Positions 32,741 to 42,960 of a stretch of 64,000 bases of DNA are shown one piece after another; the stretch's first letter is position 1; each line of letters opens with the position of its first letter. The stretch is from Lithodes maja (lineage: Eukaryota > Arthropoda > Malacostraca > Decapoda > Lithodidae): contig JBAKBP010000698.1 in assembly GCA_037953745.1 (NCBI GenBank), forward strand, positions 124,001-188,000. The letters are read 5' to 3'. The notes under the pieces are model-generated. The model did not search any database. It saw only the letters and a program-made list of their open reading frames with translations, and had not been told where the DNA came from. A program made the translations under genes and the position numbers.

Positions 32741-32972
32741 ATGAACGTAAATGTAGATCCGGCTAGAACCAAACATTTTATTAAAGAGCGTTCTGTGAGT
32801 TCTAAAATCACAACTTTTAAGGTTTTCTATTCAAACGCTCTTAGGATATGCAATACACTTTCAGATTTAGAGGAACTAATGTTTACAGAAAATTATGACA
32901 TAATTGACAGAACAGAATCTTGGCTCAATACAAAAGACAGAGACATTTTAGCAGAGTATTCACTTCCCGGTA
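32741..32972 (+). pseudogene. CR1-type LINE ORF2, N-terminal endonuclease fragment
   Basis: FKVFYSNALRICNTLSDLEE and ENYDIIDRTESWLNTKDRDI match the first part of an apurinic-type LINE endonuclease (usually 'NARSI..K' and 'ITE.WL'). The expected E of the 'ITET/ITES' block is kept. The frame runs on at 32973 into an unrelated jockey-like endonuclease, so the long 344-aa frame is a chimera created by insertion. Confidence 0.75.
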
Positions 32973-33680
32973 AACTGGTTCTACAACACCAATCAGATAA
33001 CCTTTTCATCCTCAGTGACATCCATCAACATACCCATACTCCCCACCAAGCCTTGTACGACCCATCATCTCCAGATATCACCTTTTGCTCCCCAGAATTC
33101 GCCCCCACAACATCCTGGAAGGTGGTTAAAACCTTAGGCTCCGACCACCTCCCGATCATTATCACCACCAAAACCAGACTCACCCCAGCTAGCCACAGAC
33201 ACACTTACACCAATTATGAAAGCGCCAACTGGGAAGCATTCACAAATGAGACTGAACAACACTTTGAAACCCTAAACAGCACACCCATCACTAACATCAA
33301 CAATGCTGTCCACACACTCAACCCAACTATCCAAAACGCTGACAAGAAACATATTCAAAGAGGTTACAGAAAAAGACACAACCCCAACTTCTCACCAGAA
33401 ATTCAAAACCTCATCAGACAACGCAACACACCGAAACACTCCCCAGCACCTCATACAAAAGACATCACACAACAAATCCAAGCACTTAACACCCAAATTA
33501 ACAACAACATACAAGAACAACAAACACTTACCTGGAAAAACTTCCTACAAACACTTGATCACAAAACAAACCCCCAAAAACTCTATAAAACACTAAACAG
33601 CATGACACTTTCCAAAAGCAACACAACACAATCACATGCTGCAATCACAACAACAGACTCTACTCCTTCATATAAAAGTG
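32973..33680 (+). pseudogene. Jockey-like LINE endonuclease end and linker
   Basis: NLFILSDIHQHTHTPHQALY, the substrate-loop region SPDITFCSPEF and the catalytic SDHLPI block (~33140-33160) mark the end of an exonuclease-endonuclease-phosphatase-fold domain. It is followed by an Asn/Thr/Gln-rich linker (NPNFSPEIQNLIRQRN, ALNTQINNNIQ, WKNFLQTLD) leading to RT. Open until about 33680, where the sequence changes to unrelated DNA. Confidence 0.8.
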
Positions 33681-35924
33681 GTGGGGGCCAATGTTTTCCC
33701 GTTGGTTTCAAATGTAAATTTTTGGCCACTGGTTGGACTGTCTTCTGGAAGGATTTAACTTGCAAAAAAAAATGATGTCACCATTTTTTTGGGCCATTTC
33801 CTTATACGTTTCTATCAAATTTAAATTATGGCCCAAATCGTGCTAAATAATTTGATTAAGTTACCCCAAAAAACTAAATAAACACTACTGTATCCAAGTC
33901 AAACACCCTAAATTATTGCTGAAAGTTTACATTTTGATAAAACAATAACACTCTTTTCAACAAACTAAAACATTTTTTGCTTCTATAGTGTACAAACACT
34001 GATAATGTCATTGCTCAAACATGTTTTTCTTCATTCTCTCCATCCACCATTCTGGCTGGTTCTGGTCAGCTTTAAAAGAGGATAGAACATTAATGTGCAG
34101 CTAGTGTTTGAGTTCATAGTTAGATGGAAGGATCTCCTTCTTCTCCATCCTCATCAATTCCCAAGAGTGCCTGGCTGACATTACTGCACACCTCCTCATC
34201 GGCTCCACACCTACACATCTCGGAGCAGTTGAGGCGCTGGGACCTACAGGAACAGTTGGACCCGCAACTGGTCTTCTTGCACCCAAATTTGATGAGGTGA
34301 GTAACTGTGGCTGGAGCTGGAGGATCCCTTGTTGGGACTGGCACTAGTCTATCCCCCTCTTCCTTCCACCCATGGTGTGTTGCTGGTGGTAGCTGAGGGT
34401 GGGAAATGTCATCCTGGTACCACACCATGGCCTGGTAATGTGCTCGGGCAATGGCTTCATGTAAGGCTCCTCGTGTCGGAGGTAGCTTTTGAGCTTCTAG
34501 TTGTTTCTTGGTGAAAAGCTTCCACCTGAGATCACCAACATCCACCACAGTGGTACCAGGCTAATAGACCTGGCAAACAAATGTTTCAATGGCATGTTCA
34601 GTGTCAACACCCAGCTCTTCGCAGGTTCCCGGGCAGCAAATGCAGATACCACCTCCATGGAGCATCTGTTTAGTGCTTGCCAACAGGTCAGCTTCCCCTT
34701 GCCAGCAAATCGGCCTGTTATGTCGGCTCCAGAGAAGGCATGAAATCCTGGTAAGGCTTCAGCCTTTGCAGCGCCAAGTGCATTCACTACTGGTCCCAGT
34801 GGGATTACCCGCTTCTTGTTCCCCACACCAGTGACGAAGTAGGTGTTCCTGCAGAGCTGATGGTAACGGTGGATTGCAAGGACAAACTCATCAGTGTCCG
34901 GTGACTGAATGTAGAGTTCTGTTGCTCCTCTTCGAGCAGCATCCCGACTGTGTAGGATAAGCCTTGTGTCAGCTTCTTCTTGGGAGCTGCAGAGATGTTG
35001 AACATCCATAGAGTTCGAAAGGGTCTCTTGCCGTGAAGTCACGATGAAGACCTTGGGCTTACCCTCAAAGTGGTGGAGAGCTTTCTTTGCAAGATAAACC
35101 GTCAGTTCATCTTTGGTTGTGGTACTGGACAAGAACTGCTTTGCTGACATCTTACTGACTGGTGTGCTGTCTGTGACATGATAAGCAGTAGCCGGCTTGC
35201 CAACCTGGCGTCTCTCTCTCGTGGCCTCCTTCAGTGAAGTGGGAAGATCATAGCGGTCAAAGACTAGATGGACCTCATCATAGTCACTGCACTTGCTGTC
35301 CAATGTGGCTGTGACGTGGTCAGCCCATTGGGCACATGTCTTGACCCAAGGTGGCTTACCCATTGCCTTGACAACTGCCATACCATCAATGCCAGTCACC
35401 TTCCTTGGTGGCAATGGAGCAGTGTCATTGGTGACATCCGCTGGCTGCAGATCACCACCAGTTTTGTTTGGCAGCTCCTCAAGTATAGCCATCAGCTTGC
35501 TCTTGTCTGTGCATGGTAGGAGTTCGCCACTCACTGTGAACAAAGCTCGTGGGAGGGACGTAAACTCATGCTGGCCAATGCTCACCTTGAGGTTGATCTC
35601 AGGGCGTGACCGAGCAACAATCAACATGCGGGCAAATAGTCATCTGTCATCCTTGAGCTCTACTACCTGATCAGCCAGTTTGTGTGTCACTGACTTCCTT
35701 GCACTTTTCCACGTCTTCAGTTGAACCTTCTTCATTCTGGCCCAGACACTGACCTCATTTGTGTTGATGCGCTCCTCAACAAACTTGACATACTTCTGCT
35801 GCCCAATGTCATCTTGGTTGCACACATCTTTTTGCACCTCGGCTGGCATCACACCCTTTGTGATGATGTTGGTCAAGTCTTCACCCTCATATAATTTCAT
35901 AGGATTTACGGAGAATCTGAGCAA
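33681..35924 (-). mobile_element. Fragment encoding a FEN/XPG-like nuclease plus CXC protein
   Basis: The block replaces part of the jockey-like LINE between its linker and RT (at least ~60 codons of LINE sequence are missing there). It has no evident TIR or target duplication. Composition and codon use (balanced GC, few AT runs) differ from both flanks. It holds one minus-strand gene, see 34120-35924, and ~440 bp of 3' sequence (33681-34119). Confidence 0.65.
34120..35924 (-). pseudogene. FEN/XPG-like PIN nuclease with C-terminal CXC domain, N-truncated, two lesions
   Basis: Minus strand. No ATG at the 5' edge (35924), so the N-terminus is cut. Block 1: VMPAEVQKDVCNQDDIGQQK. After an in-frame TGA (~35634) block 2 shows acidic motifs in the order seen in FEN1/XPG-type nucleases: DGMA (~35375), HLVFDRY...ATRERRQ (~35215-35270), QEEADTRLILH (~34960), SPDTDEFVL (~34900) and FSGADITGRFAGKGK (~34730). 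A one-base shift near 34550 leads to block 3, which ends in a Cys-rich KTSCGSNCSCRSQRLNC...CRCG segment (34190-34290) like tesmin/CXC DNA-binding repeats. I recognise this architecture as a recurrent multi-copy invertebrate gene of unknown function; the nuclease assignment is inference. Confidence 0.65.
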
Positions 35925-36862
35925 GCAACATACACCTCAGACACCTGGGACCACAAGGCATACAAGCACTCACTAATATATCAAACTACAGTTATTCACA
36001 CAACACAATACAAGACATCTGGAAGCATGGTATCATCATCACTTTCCCAAAACCCAACAAAGATCCCACGCTACCCTCCTCACACCACCGTATCACACTC
36101 CTCTGCACCCCCTCCAAAGTCATAGAACGCCTTGTACTGCAACTGATCACACATGCCTAATTACCCCTAGCTCCAACACAACATGGCTTCAGGCCACCGC
36201 ACTCTACAAACACTCTTCTTACAGACCTTACACAAAGAGCTTTTGATGGCATCAACTCAGCCAGACTACCACACAGATCACTACTTGCCACACTCGACAT
36301 TAGTCGATGCCATCCCCCGCCACAACCTAACAAACAAAATCTACAATACAAACATCCACAACAACACAAAAAGGTGGCTGTCCAACTTCCTAGCAGGCAG
36401 ATGTGTACACGTATCTTTTGCCGGTCAGTCATCTAGCATCAGAAATTTCCCAAACGGAGTCCCGCAAGGATCCGTCCTGTCACCCGCACTCTTTAATCTG
36501 TACATGCATGATATAAATATACCCAATACACCCCACATAAACATAGCCTCCTACGCAGACGACATAATACTCACATGGACACACCAAGACCCAGCCACAG
36601 CAACAAGTCTCCTTCAACCCTATCTCAACACATTACATGCCTGGTGCCCTACAAACGGACTTAATTTAGCCCCAGCCAAATCCACTGCAACCCTCCTCAC
36701 AAACTTGACAGGAGATCACACATACTTCCCACAATTCACCATAAACATCACACCCCTAACACACACCCACTCACCCAAAATCCTAGGAGTAACATATGAT
36801 ACTCAAATGACATTCAAACAGCACATCACAAACATGAAAAAGAAACTGACACCCAGATTTAA
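35925..36862 (+). pseudogene. Jockey-like LINE reverse transcriptase
   Basis: Reads LRHLGPQGIQAL, then IWKHGIIITFPKPNKDPT, LLCTPSKVIERLVLQLIT, QHGFR, a broken motif A (ATLDIS then DAIPRHN, an apparent 8-base deletion at ~36303), the thumb-side FPNGVPQGSVLSPALFNLYM (~36445) and the catalytic SYADDIIL (~36550). A further stop lies near 36160. The last coherent part (36300-36862) is open; it is then cut by the MITE at TTTAA. Defective. Confidence 0.85.
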
Positions 36863-37339
36863 CCCCTCTTTGGCGGCGCCCGACTTAAGGCGGTCAAGAG
36901 ACCAAGGACTAAACAGCGGGACCCGACTTAAGTTCAGTGCGATGTTGAGCACATAATTGGCTCTGAGAGAGAGTCCGAGCGGTGGGAGGAGCGCGGGTTG
37001 GCTCTGACCGTTCGGCACGGCTCCCGTACAGCGACTGGTCCCACCTCCAAACTCATCCACATCCACTGCTTCCCTAGACAGGGAAATATGTAAGGATATT
37101 ACCGTATTTTAGGGATTTTTCCTTCGTGTTGCACGATCGTTGCAAGACAACCCGTGGTCGTAGAAGGATGGTTCAGGTGTCATTGGAAAGCTCAATTAAC
37201 GCCCTTTTACGGATACATAATTATATTACGCTCTGGCTCTTCTTTATGCATGAAAAAGAGCATGGAATGAAGCTTGTTTAGGGTAAATCTGCACGCTTGG
37301 CAGGTAGTAGAAGTTATTAACCTAGCCGCTCGTTGAGTG
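36863..37339. mobile_element. TTAA-flanked (piggyBac-type) MITE, copy 1
   Basis: Inserted in the jockey-like LINE at TTAA (36859-36862); the right-hand copy reads GTAA (37340-37343), one mismatch. Starts CCCCTCTTTGGCGGCG and ends GCCGCTCGTTGAGTG, matching copy 2. Shares inner words CGATCGTTGCAAGA and GGTGTCATTGGAAAGCTC with copy 2. No ORF of its own. Confidence 0.85.
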
Positions 37340-38148
37340 GTAATGCCCTTAGGTCACTTGCCCACATATAATGTGGACACAACAAAGAAACCACCACCAC
37401 AGTTTACAAACAATACATAAAATCAGTGATGGAATACGCAAGCCCGGCCTGAGCTTCTAACCTAGCTGAAACACATCATAAGACCTTACAGACTATTCAA
37501 AATAAAGCCCTAACAATCATCACAGGCTGCACAGCTACTACACCTATAGATCACCTACATCAAGAAACCAAAGTCCTCAAAGTCAAAGACTATCTGGACA
37601 TGAGAGGCACTCAATTCCTGACAGCAGCCTCCACGAACCAACACCACCCACTCCACTACATGGCAACACATCCACAGATACCAAGAAATATTAAAACAAC
37701 ACCCAGTACACGCTATCACACACAAATACTATCTTCTCTCCCTCCCTGCCCACCCCAAACCAGCTTCCAGAAGCACATCCATACTCATATCTCTCGCCGT
37801 TCTATCCACTCACTCATAGACAACACGCAGCTGCAGGCACGACCTCCCGAAATCCATCTTTCTGAATGCTCCCTTCCTCGCGAGGACAGAGTCCACCTGG
37901 ACAGGCTGAGATGCGGACACCATCCAGCCCTTCTGAGCTATCAGAAGAGACTGGATGACTCCGTCGTCGACACCTGCCCAGGTTGTAACACAGCACCCCA
38001 TACCATTAAACACATCATAGTAGACTGCATTTCACACAACCACTTACGCCAACAACGCAATCTACACTCCTTGAGAGCTCTTTTGGAAAGCCCGACTGTG
38101 GCCATGGCCTTCCTTAGGGACTCAGGGCTGTTCGGCCAGGCAGCTTAG
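37340..38148 (+). pseudogene. Jockey-like LINE ORF2 C-terminal region
   Basis: Begins where the MITE ends (NALRSLAH), has a stop near 37450, and is open from 37600 to 38148. Visible: YKQYIKSVMEYASP, IQNKALTIITGC, IDHLHQETKVLKVKDYLDM, then EDRVHLDRLRCGHHPALLSY and a zinc-finger-like CPGCNTAPHTIKHIIVDC typical of jockey-group C-termini, ending GLFGQAA. Confidence 0.8.
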
Positions 38149-38636
38149 CGAACAACAACAACGACAATAAAGATGAAGCAAAAATTAGTAACGCTCTCAA
38201 TATCTTCTTTGCATCAGTTTTTACAACAGAAGACCTTAATAATATCCCTACAGCATCGCCGATTCAGATTGATAATTCTGATGTTTTAAGCAATATCACT
38301 ATTACAGAGAGAAAAGTTTTGAAACATTTAGATGAACTCAAGGTGAATAAATTGCCTGGACCTGATATACTCTCACCCAGAGTTCTAAAGGAAGCTAGGG
38401 ATGAGCTCTCCAAATCACTGACATTACTATTCAATAAATACTTGCAGTCTGGAACTATGCCTGATCAGTGGAAGCTCGCCTACGTAACACCGATATTAAA
38501 AAAAGGCAGAAAATCCTTACCCAGTAACTATCGTCCCATTAGCTTACCCTCAGTTGTATATAAAATGGTAGAAACACTCATAAGAGACAGACTCATAAAT
38601 CACTTAGAGGAAAATAACATACTTAACCCTTCTTTG

Positions 38637-39117
38637 GCGGCGCGCAACTTATGTCGTGTGAAATAAATTTGGACTAAGTGGCGGTTCACAACTTATGTCG
38701 TGTGCCATTTTCAGCACGTAATGTTGCAGAGAGAGAGAGCTGAGCGGTGTGAGGAGCGTAGTAAGGAGCGTAGTAAGGCTATGACCGCCGCCCACCACCG
38801 CGGTGGGCCAACTGAAGTGAAAACCACCCTTCCATCCCCCCTCACACTCGCTACACAGGGAATTATGTTGGGAAAGTACCTAATTACATGGTTTTTGCAC
38901 TCGTGTTGCGCGATCGTTGCAAGAAAACCAGTGGTTGTACAAGGATGGTTGGGGTGTCATTGGAAAGCTCTGTTTATGCCCTTTCAGGGATAGATACTTG
39001 TTTTACGCTCTGGGTCTTATTTAGGCATGAAAATGATCATGTAAACAACCCTATTTAGGGTAAAAACACCCCGCTGGGCGGTACATATAAATTACCGCCA
39101 AGGCCGCTCGTAAGCTG
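38637..39117. mobile_element. TTAA-flanked (piggyBac-type) MITE, copy 2
   Basis: Perfect TTAA on both sides (38633-38636, 39118-39121); excising it with one TTAA restores the LINE frame (..NNIL-KDTQHSF..). Starts CCCTTCTTTGGCGGCG, ends CCGCTCGTAAGCTG. 481 bp, no transposase. Similar to copy 1 over most of its length. Confidence 0.9.
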
Positions 39118-39953
39118 TTAAAGATACTCAACACAGCTTTCGTAACAAACGTTCCTGCTTAACAGACCTCTTAGACTTCTTCCACGATATTCTCAAACTC
39201 TATGATGAGAGTAAAGATGTGGATATTATATACCTTGATTTTCAAAAGGCCTTTGACAAAGTTCCCTATAATCGTTTACTGCTAAAACAAAAATCGCATA
39301 GAATACAAGACGGTGTGTTGAAATGGATAGAAAATTGGCTCAGCGACAGAAAGCAAAGAGTAGTTAAATGAGGTAAGACATCTAAATGGACCAATGTAAG
39401 TAGTGGGGTACACCAGGGATCGGTATTATCTTTCTAATTTACATCAACGACTTAGATGATTGTTTCAGCTGTACAATCTGAAAGTTTGCTGACGATATAA
39501 AAATTGCAAATAGCGTACTCTCAAAAGAACAAGTTGACGATATACAACACAATCTAGATAAGTTGTCATGTTTGGCGCAAATTTGGCAAATTAATTTCAA
39601 TGCGGTTAATGTACAGTAAAGTACTACATATCGAAAATCGAAATGAGAAAGCAAACTATTTGATGAATGGCACTCAGCTTAATTTAAGAGTGTAGACATA
39701 GAAACTGATTTTGGAGTAACAATATCGAGTAACCTAAAACTGAGTCAACAATGTTCAGAAGTTGCTAAGAAGTCAAACAAAATAATTGGCTTTATAGGCA
39801 GGTCATTTGAGCATAAATCCAAAGAAGTTATCCTAACTCTTTACAATTCCTTATTCCGCCCTCTTCTGGAATACTGCGCTCATCTTGGTGCCCTTACTAC
39901 CAAAAAGATATAGACAAGCTAGAACGATTTCAATGTAGAGTTACCAAAATTAT

Positions 39954-40347
39954 CTATCTATCTATCTATCTATCTATTGCCAGACGCCTTACTCCCCTTA
40001 CGAGGGTGGCCATACACAGAATGCCCCCAAGCGGACCTATTCCCTGTGAGAGGGACAACCCGAGCCAGTTTAGTGAAGGACTTACAGGATTGACCACTCA
40101 ATTCAGGATCCGTCCGACTCCGAGGCCCTCTGTGTATCTTGTTAGCACTATTTTTCTACAGTGGTGTTCGGCTAATCCATCCACTAACCTGCCTTACCCT
40201 TAGGTAAGCAGTACGGATTTGTATCAGGTTTACTCCCCTAGACAGGTTGCCAACCAAGGCTGACGAGTCCCATCCACCCAGATTTGTATAAGGTTGTCTC
40301 CCCTAGATGAGTTGCCGACCAAGGCTAACGAGTCCCATCCACCCGTT
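39954..40347. mobile_element. SINE-like insert, copy 2 (394 bp)
   Basis: Target duplication AATTAT (39948-39953, 40348-40353) within the CR1-type LINE. It starts with (CTAT)n, a tetranucleotide that would be an (ATAG)n tail if the element is read on the minus strand, and ends with the two ~60-bp units (GGTTGCCnACCAAGGCT and GAGTCCCATCCACCC twice) shared with 16375-16563. The body 39990-40200 is unique here. Confidence 0.75.
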
Positions 40348-40999
40348 AATTATACCTAGCCTAAAGAACAAACCATACGAGGAGCGTCTTGGAGAATTTA
40401 TTTTATTTCCTTTAACCCAACGCAGATTAAGAGACAACTTAATTCAAGTGTTCAAAATCATCACAGACATCGACAATATGAACAGTAGTAAGTACTTTAC
40501 TATCGACCAATCTAAGTACACGCCGGAAAACCGTTGCAAAATTATTGGTTAATCTTTTAACTACCACGAATCTAAGAATTTCTTCTTCAATCGAGTTGTC
40601 AACTTCTGGAATGGGCTTCCCCGAGACGTTATAGACTGCAGCACCGTTGATTCTTTTATGCTTCAGCATAGACAAATATCTTGCCTCTAACCCGCGACTG
40701 ACTGCATTTGTAAGTGATAACTATATTTTATCCCCTCCTCAGATTCATCAACGATTACTACGTATACATATTACTAAGAAGTTACTCTCTTTTTCCCAGA
40801 TATACGAAAGATCATGTATAACAGCGTTTTGTTACTAACCCATCTGTCCCCTACTAACATCCTAATCCTGCCACAGACATTCCAATTTTCACTTACCCAC
40901 TCTAAACCACTGTTTGGACACTTGATCCTCTGTGTTTTGGAAGACAAGCAGCCTAGGGGGGTCACTAGACCTGTTGTTGATTGATTTTCTTTGTACTCC

Positions 41000-41120
41000 T
41001 TTGTACCTGTCTGCCTCTAATACCATGTGGGGTTGCCTGGTGTTGTCCGTGCCCATACCAAGAAATGTAGAGTGACGGGCCCAGCTGGAATAGGAGAAAC
41101 TCTACCCGGGGAGGAACAAA
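41000..41120. other. Boundary segment with a recurrent ~75-bp block
   Basis: 41035-41108 resembles 54055-54150 (and the reverse complement of 44560-44655): shared GTTGCCTG.TGTTGTCC, CCCAGCTGG and ACCCGGG. It lies just outside the left palindrome arm. Confidence 0.5.
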
Positions 41121-42960
41121 GTGGTAGCTTGAGCCTCTCCTGACATAGTTGCGGCGGGTGTACTTGGCAGTATCTGGGGCCGGGGCAGGTGGGGGAGGTG
41201 CAGCTAAATGAGTGGCATGGGGTTATGCAAGGTAATAAGGTTGGTCAGATCCCGGGGGGTGCGCCGGGGTGGAGAAGAGGGTGGGTGTGCTGGGACAGTG
41301 AATACCTCTGGGGAATAGAGGTCGTTGAAGAGGTTTCTGCAGAGTTCTGGTGGGGCGAGTCAGAGTGGTGGGAGGGGTGAGATGTTGGAGAGGGCGGTGG
41401 CTGCTCTGGGAATGGGTGAGGGGGAAGTATGGTCTGATATGGCCTGCATGATAAGTCCTGGGGACATCCTGGCACCTCCACCATCACCTGGAAGTTGTCT
41501 GGCACGGCTATGATGGTGTAGGGGCCCAAATACCTTAGGGCCAGTATTTTTTTTTTGCCGCCAGCAGGTGGTTGAGTATGGCCATCAGTTCGCCGACACT
41601 GTAGGGAATGAGTTGCTGGATGTCGTCGGTGATGGGATCATGGTGGCTTCTCTCTTGCATGAATTTTAAGAAGACAAGGTAGACCTAGTGGGTCATGAAG
41701 ATATGAATACCGAACTAGAGCTCATGTGGTATGTGTCTAGATACAGTGTGGGTGGCTTGGTTGAGGATCCACTGGACCGGGGGCATGAGATCGATCCAGT
41801 CTCATATTCTTTCGATCATGGAAGCTCGGAGGATGTTTTCCTGGGATCGGTGAGACCATACACCGATGCCGTTGCCTTCAAAGTGGTATGGTAAGGTATG
41901 GGAGAGGGTGTACCTGAAATGGTACGGCTCACATAATCCACATCCACGATCGCTGAGGATGAAAGATTAGATGCTGAAGGCATTGATGACGTGACGCAGC
42001 AGGACTTTGGCGGTGGAGAGGATATTGTGGTTTTTCACAGTGACGGCTATCAGGAAATGGGTGAAGACATCAACAAAGTTAATTATGTAGCGGTACCCAT
42101 CATAGGCAGGGAGAGGTCTCATGAAAATTTTGGACAGCAAGTGGGTGAGCTGTCATGAGGGTGCCTGAGCCCCTTGGCAGCATCTGACAACTGCTGATCA
42201 TCATCTAATCATTATGGATCCGGCTGCGCCTCACATAGTAACTATACGAGCAGGTCCATTATGAGTGTGGCTCGGGACAAGCAGTCTTCATTGGTGTTGA
42301 GCATGCCGGGTCAATGGAGAACGAAGTAGTTGAAGTACAGGAGTTCGTGCCACTGAACCAACGTGACTTCTGTAGACTTCTGAGCCATTTAAGAGAGTGG
42401 TGGTCCGTGATTACTCTACTTGTGTACCTACAATGTATGGATCGAAGATGAGTCCCAGGCGCTCTAGCTTGTGAATAGGGTAGAACTTCTCAGTTTCTTT
42501 GAGACTCTAGCTGCCACACGAGATGAAATTCCCTTGGGATCCATTCACCTGCATGTGTACGGTGAGGCTGGCGTCAGTGTAGACTCGGAAGGGTTTTGAA
42601 AATTCTGGAAAGGCCACCACCAGGGGGGTTTGTCACGATCCACTTTAGCTTATCTATGGTTTCGTATTCCCCTGACCCTTAAATGAAGGTATACTCTTTC
42701 TTGTGAGGGTGTGAAGGGGGCCAGTGTTGGTGAAGTAACCGTTAACAAATCAACGATAACAGCTCGCCATGCCCAAAAAGAATATCACATTCTTCACAGT
42801 GGTGGGTAGCGGCATTCCTGCAATGGCTGCTGTCTTCTAGTCCAGGGCAATACTTCTTCTGATGGCTATATGCCCCAAGTATAGAACCTCTCATCGAGCC
42901 AGAATATACTTTGTGGGTTTCAGTTTGAGGCTGGCTTTCATCACTCACTGCAGTATCTTC
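41121..42960 (-). pseudogene. Decayed Gypsy-type pol (left-arm copy)
   Basis: Mirror copy of 55690-57540. On the minus strand it shows the integrase tail (PYTIIAVPDNFQVMVEVPGC at 41470-41530), integrase-core traces near 41900-42150 and RNase H/RT traces near 42500-42900, all in shifted frames with many stops. Non-functional. Confidence 0.7.

Larger units (their letters stand above)
32973..38165 (+). mobile_element. Jockey-like LINE nested in the CR1-type LINE
   Basis: Pieces in order: endonuclease end and linker (32973-33680), RT (about 35925-36862) and C-terminal region (37340-38148). They are separated by a minus-strand nuclease-gene fragment (33681-35924) and a TTAA-flanked MITE (36863-37339). 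It ends in a CAA-rich tail (38145-38168), after which the CR1-type LINE RT begins. The 5' end is truncated. No clear target duplication was found, and part of the CR1 endonuclease is missing across the site, so a deletion accompanied or followed the insertion. Confidence 0.75.
38166..40990 (+). pseudogene. CR1-type LINE ORF2 reverse transcriptase, broken and interrupted
   Basis: Open 38166-38632: ISNALNIFFASVF, LKVNKLPGPDILSPRVLKEA, WKLAYVTPILKKG, NYRPISLPSVVYKMVETLI. A TTAA-flanked MITE follows; then 39122 onward QHSFRNKRSCLTDLLDFF, catalytic motif A IIYLDFQKAFDKVPY (~39220), GVHQGSVL, and motif C KFADDIKIAN (~39480). There are stops at several places (39370, 39437, 39480 and others). A SINE-like insert at 39954-40347 splits ...RVTK-IIPSLKNKPYEERL. 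The C-terminus runs to about 40838 (RVVNFWNGLPRDV, DKYLASNPRLTAF) and the 3' UTR to about 41000. Confidence 0.88.
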
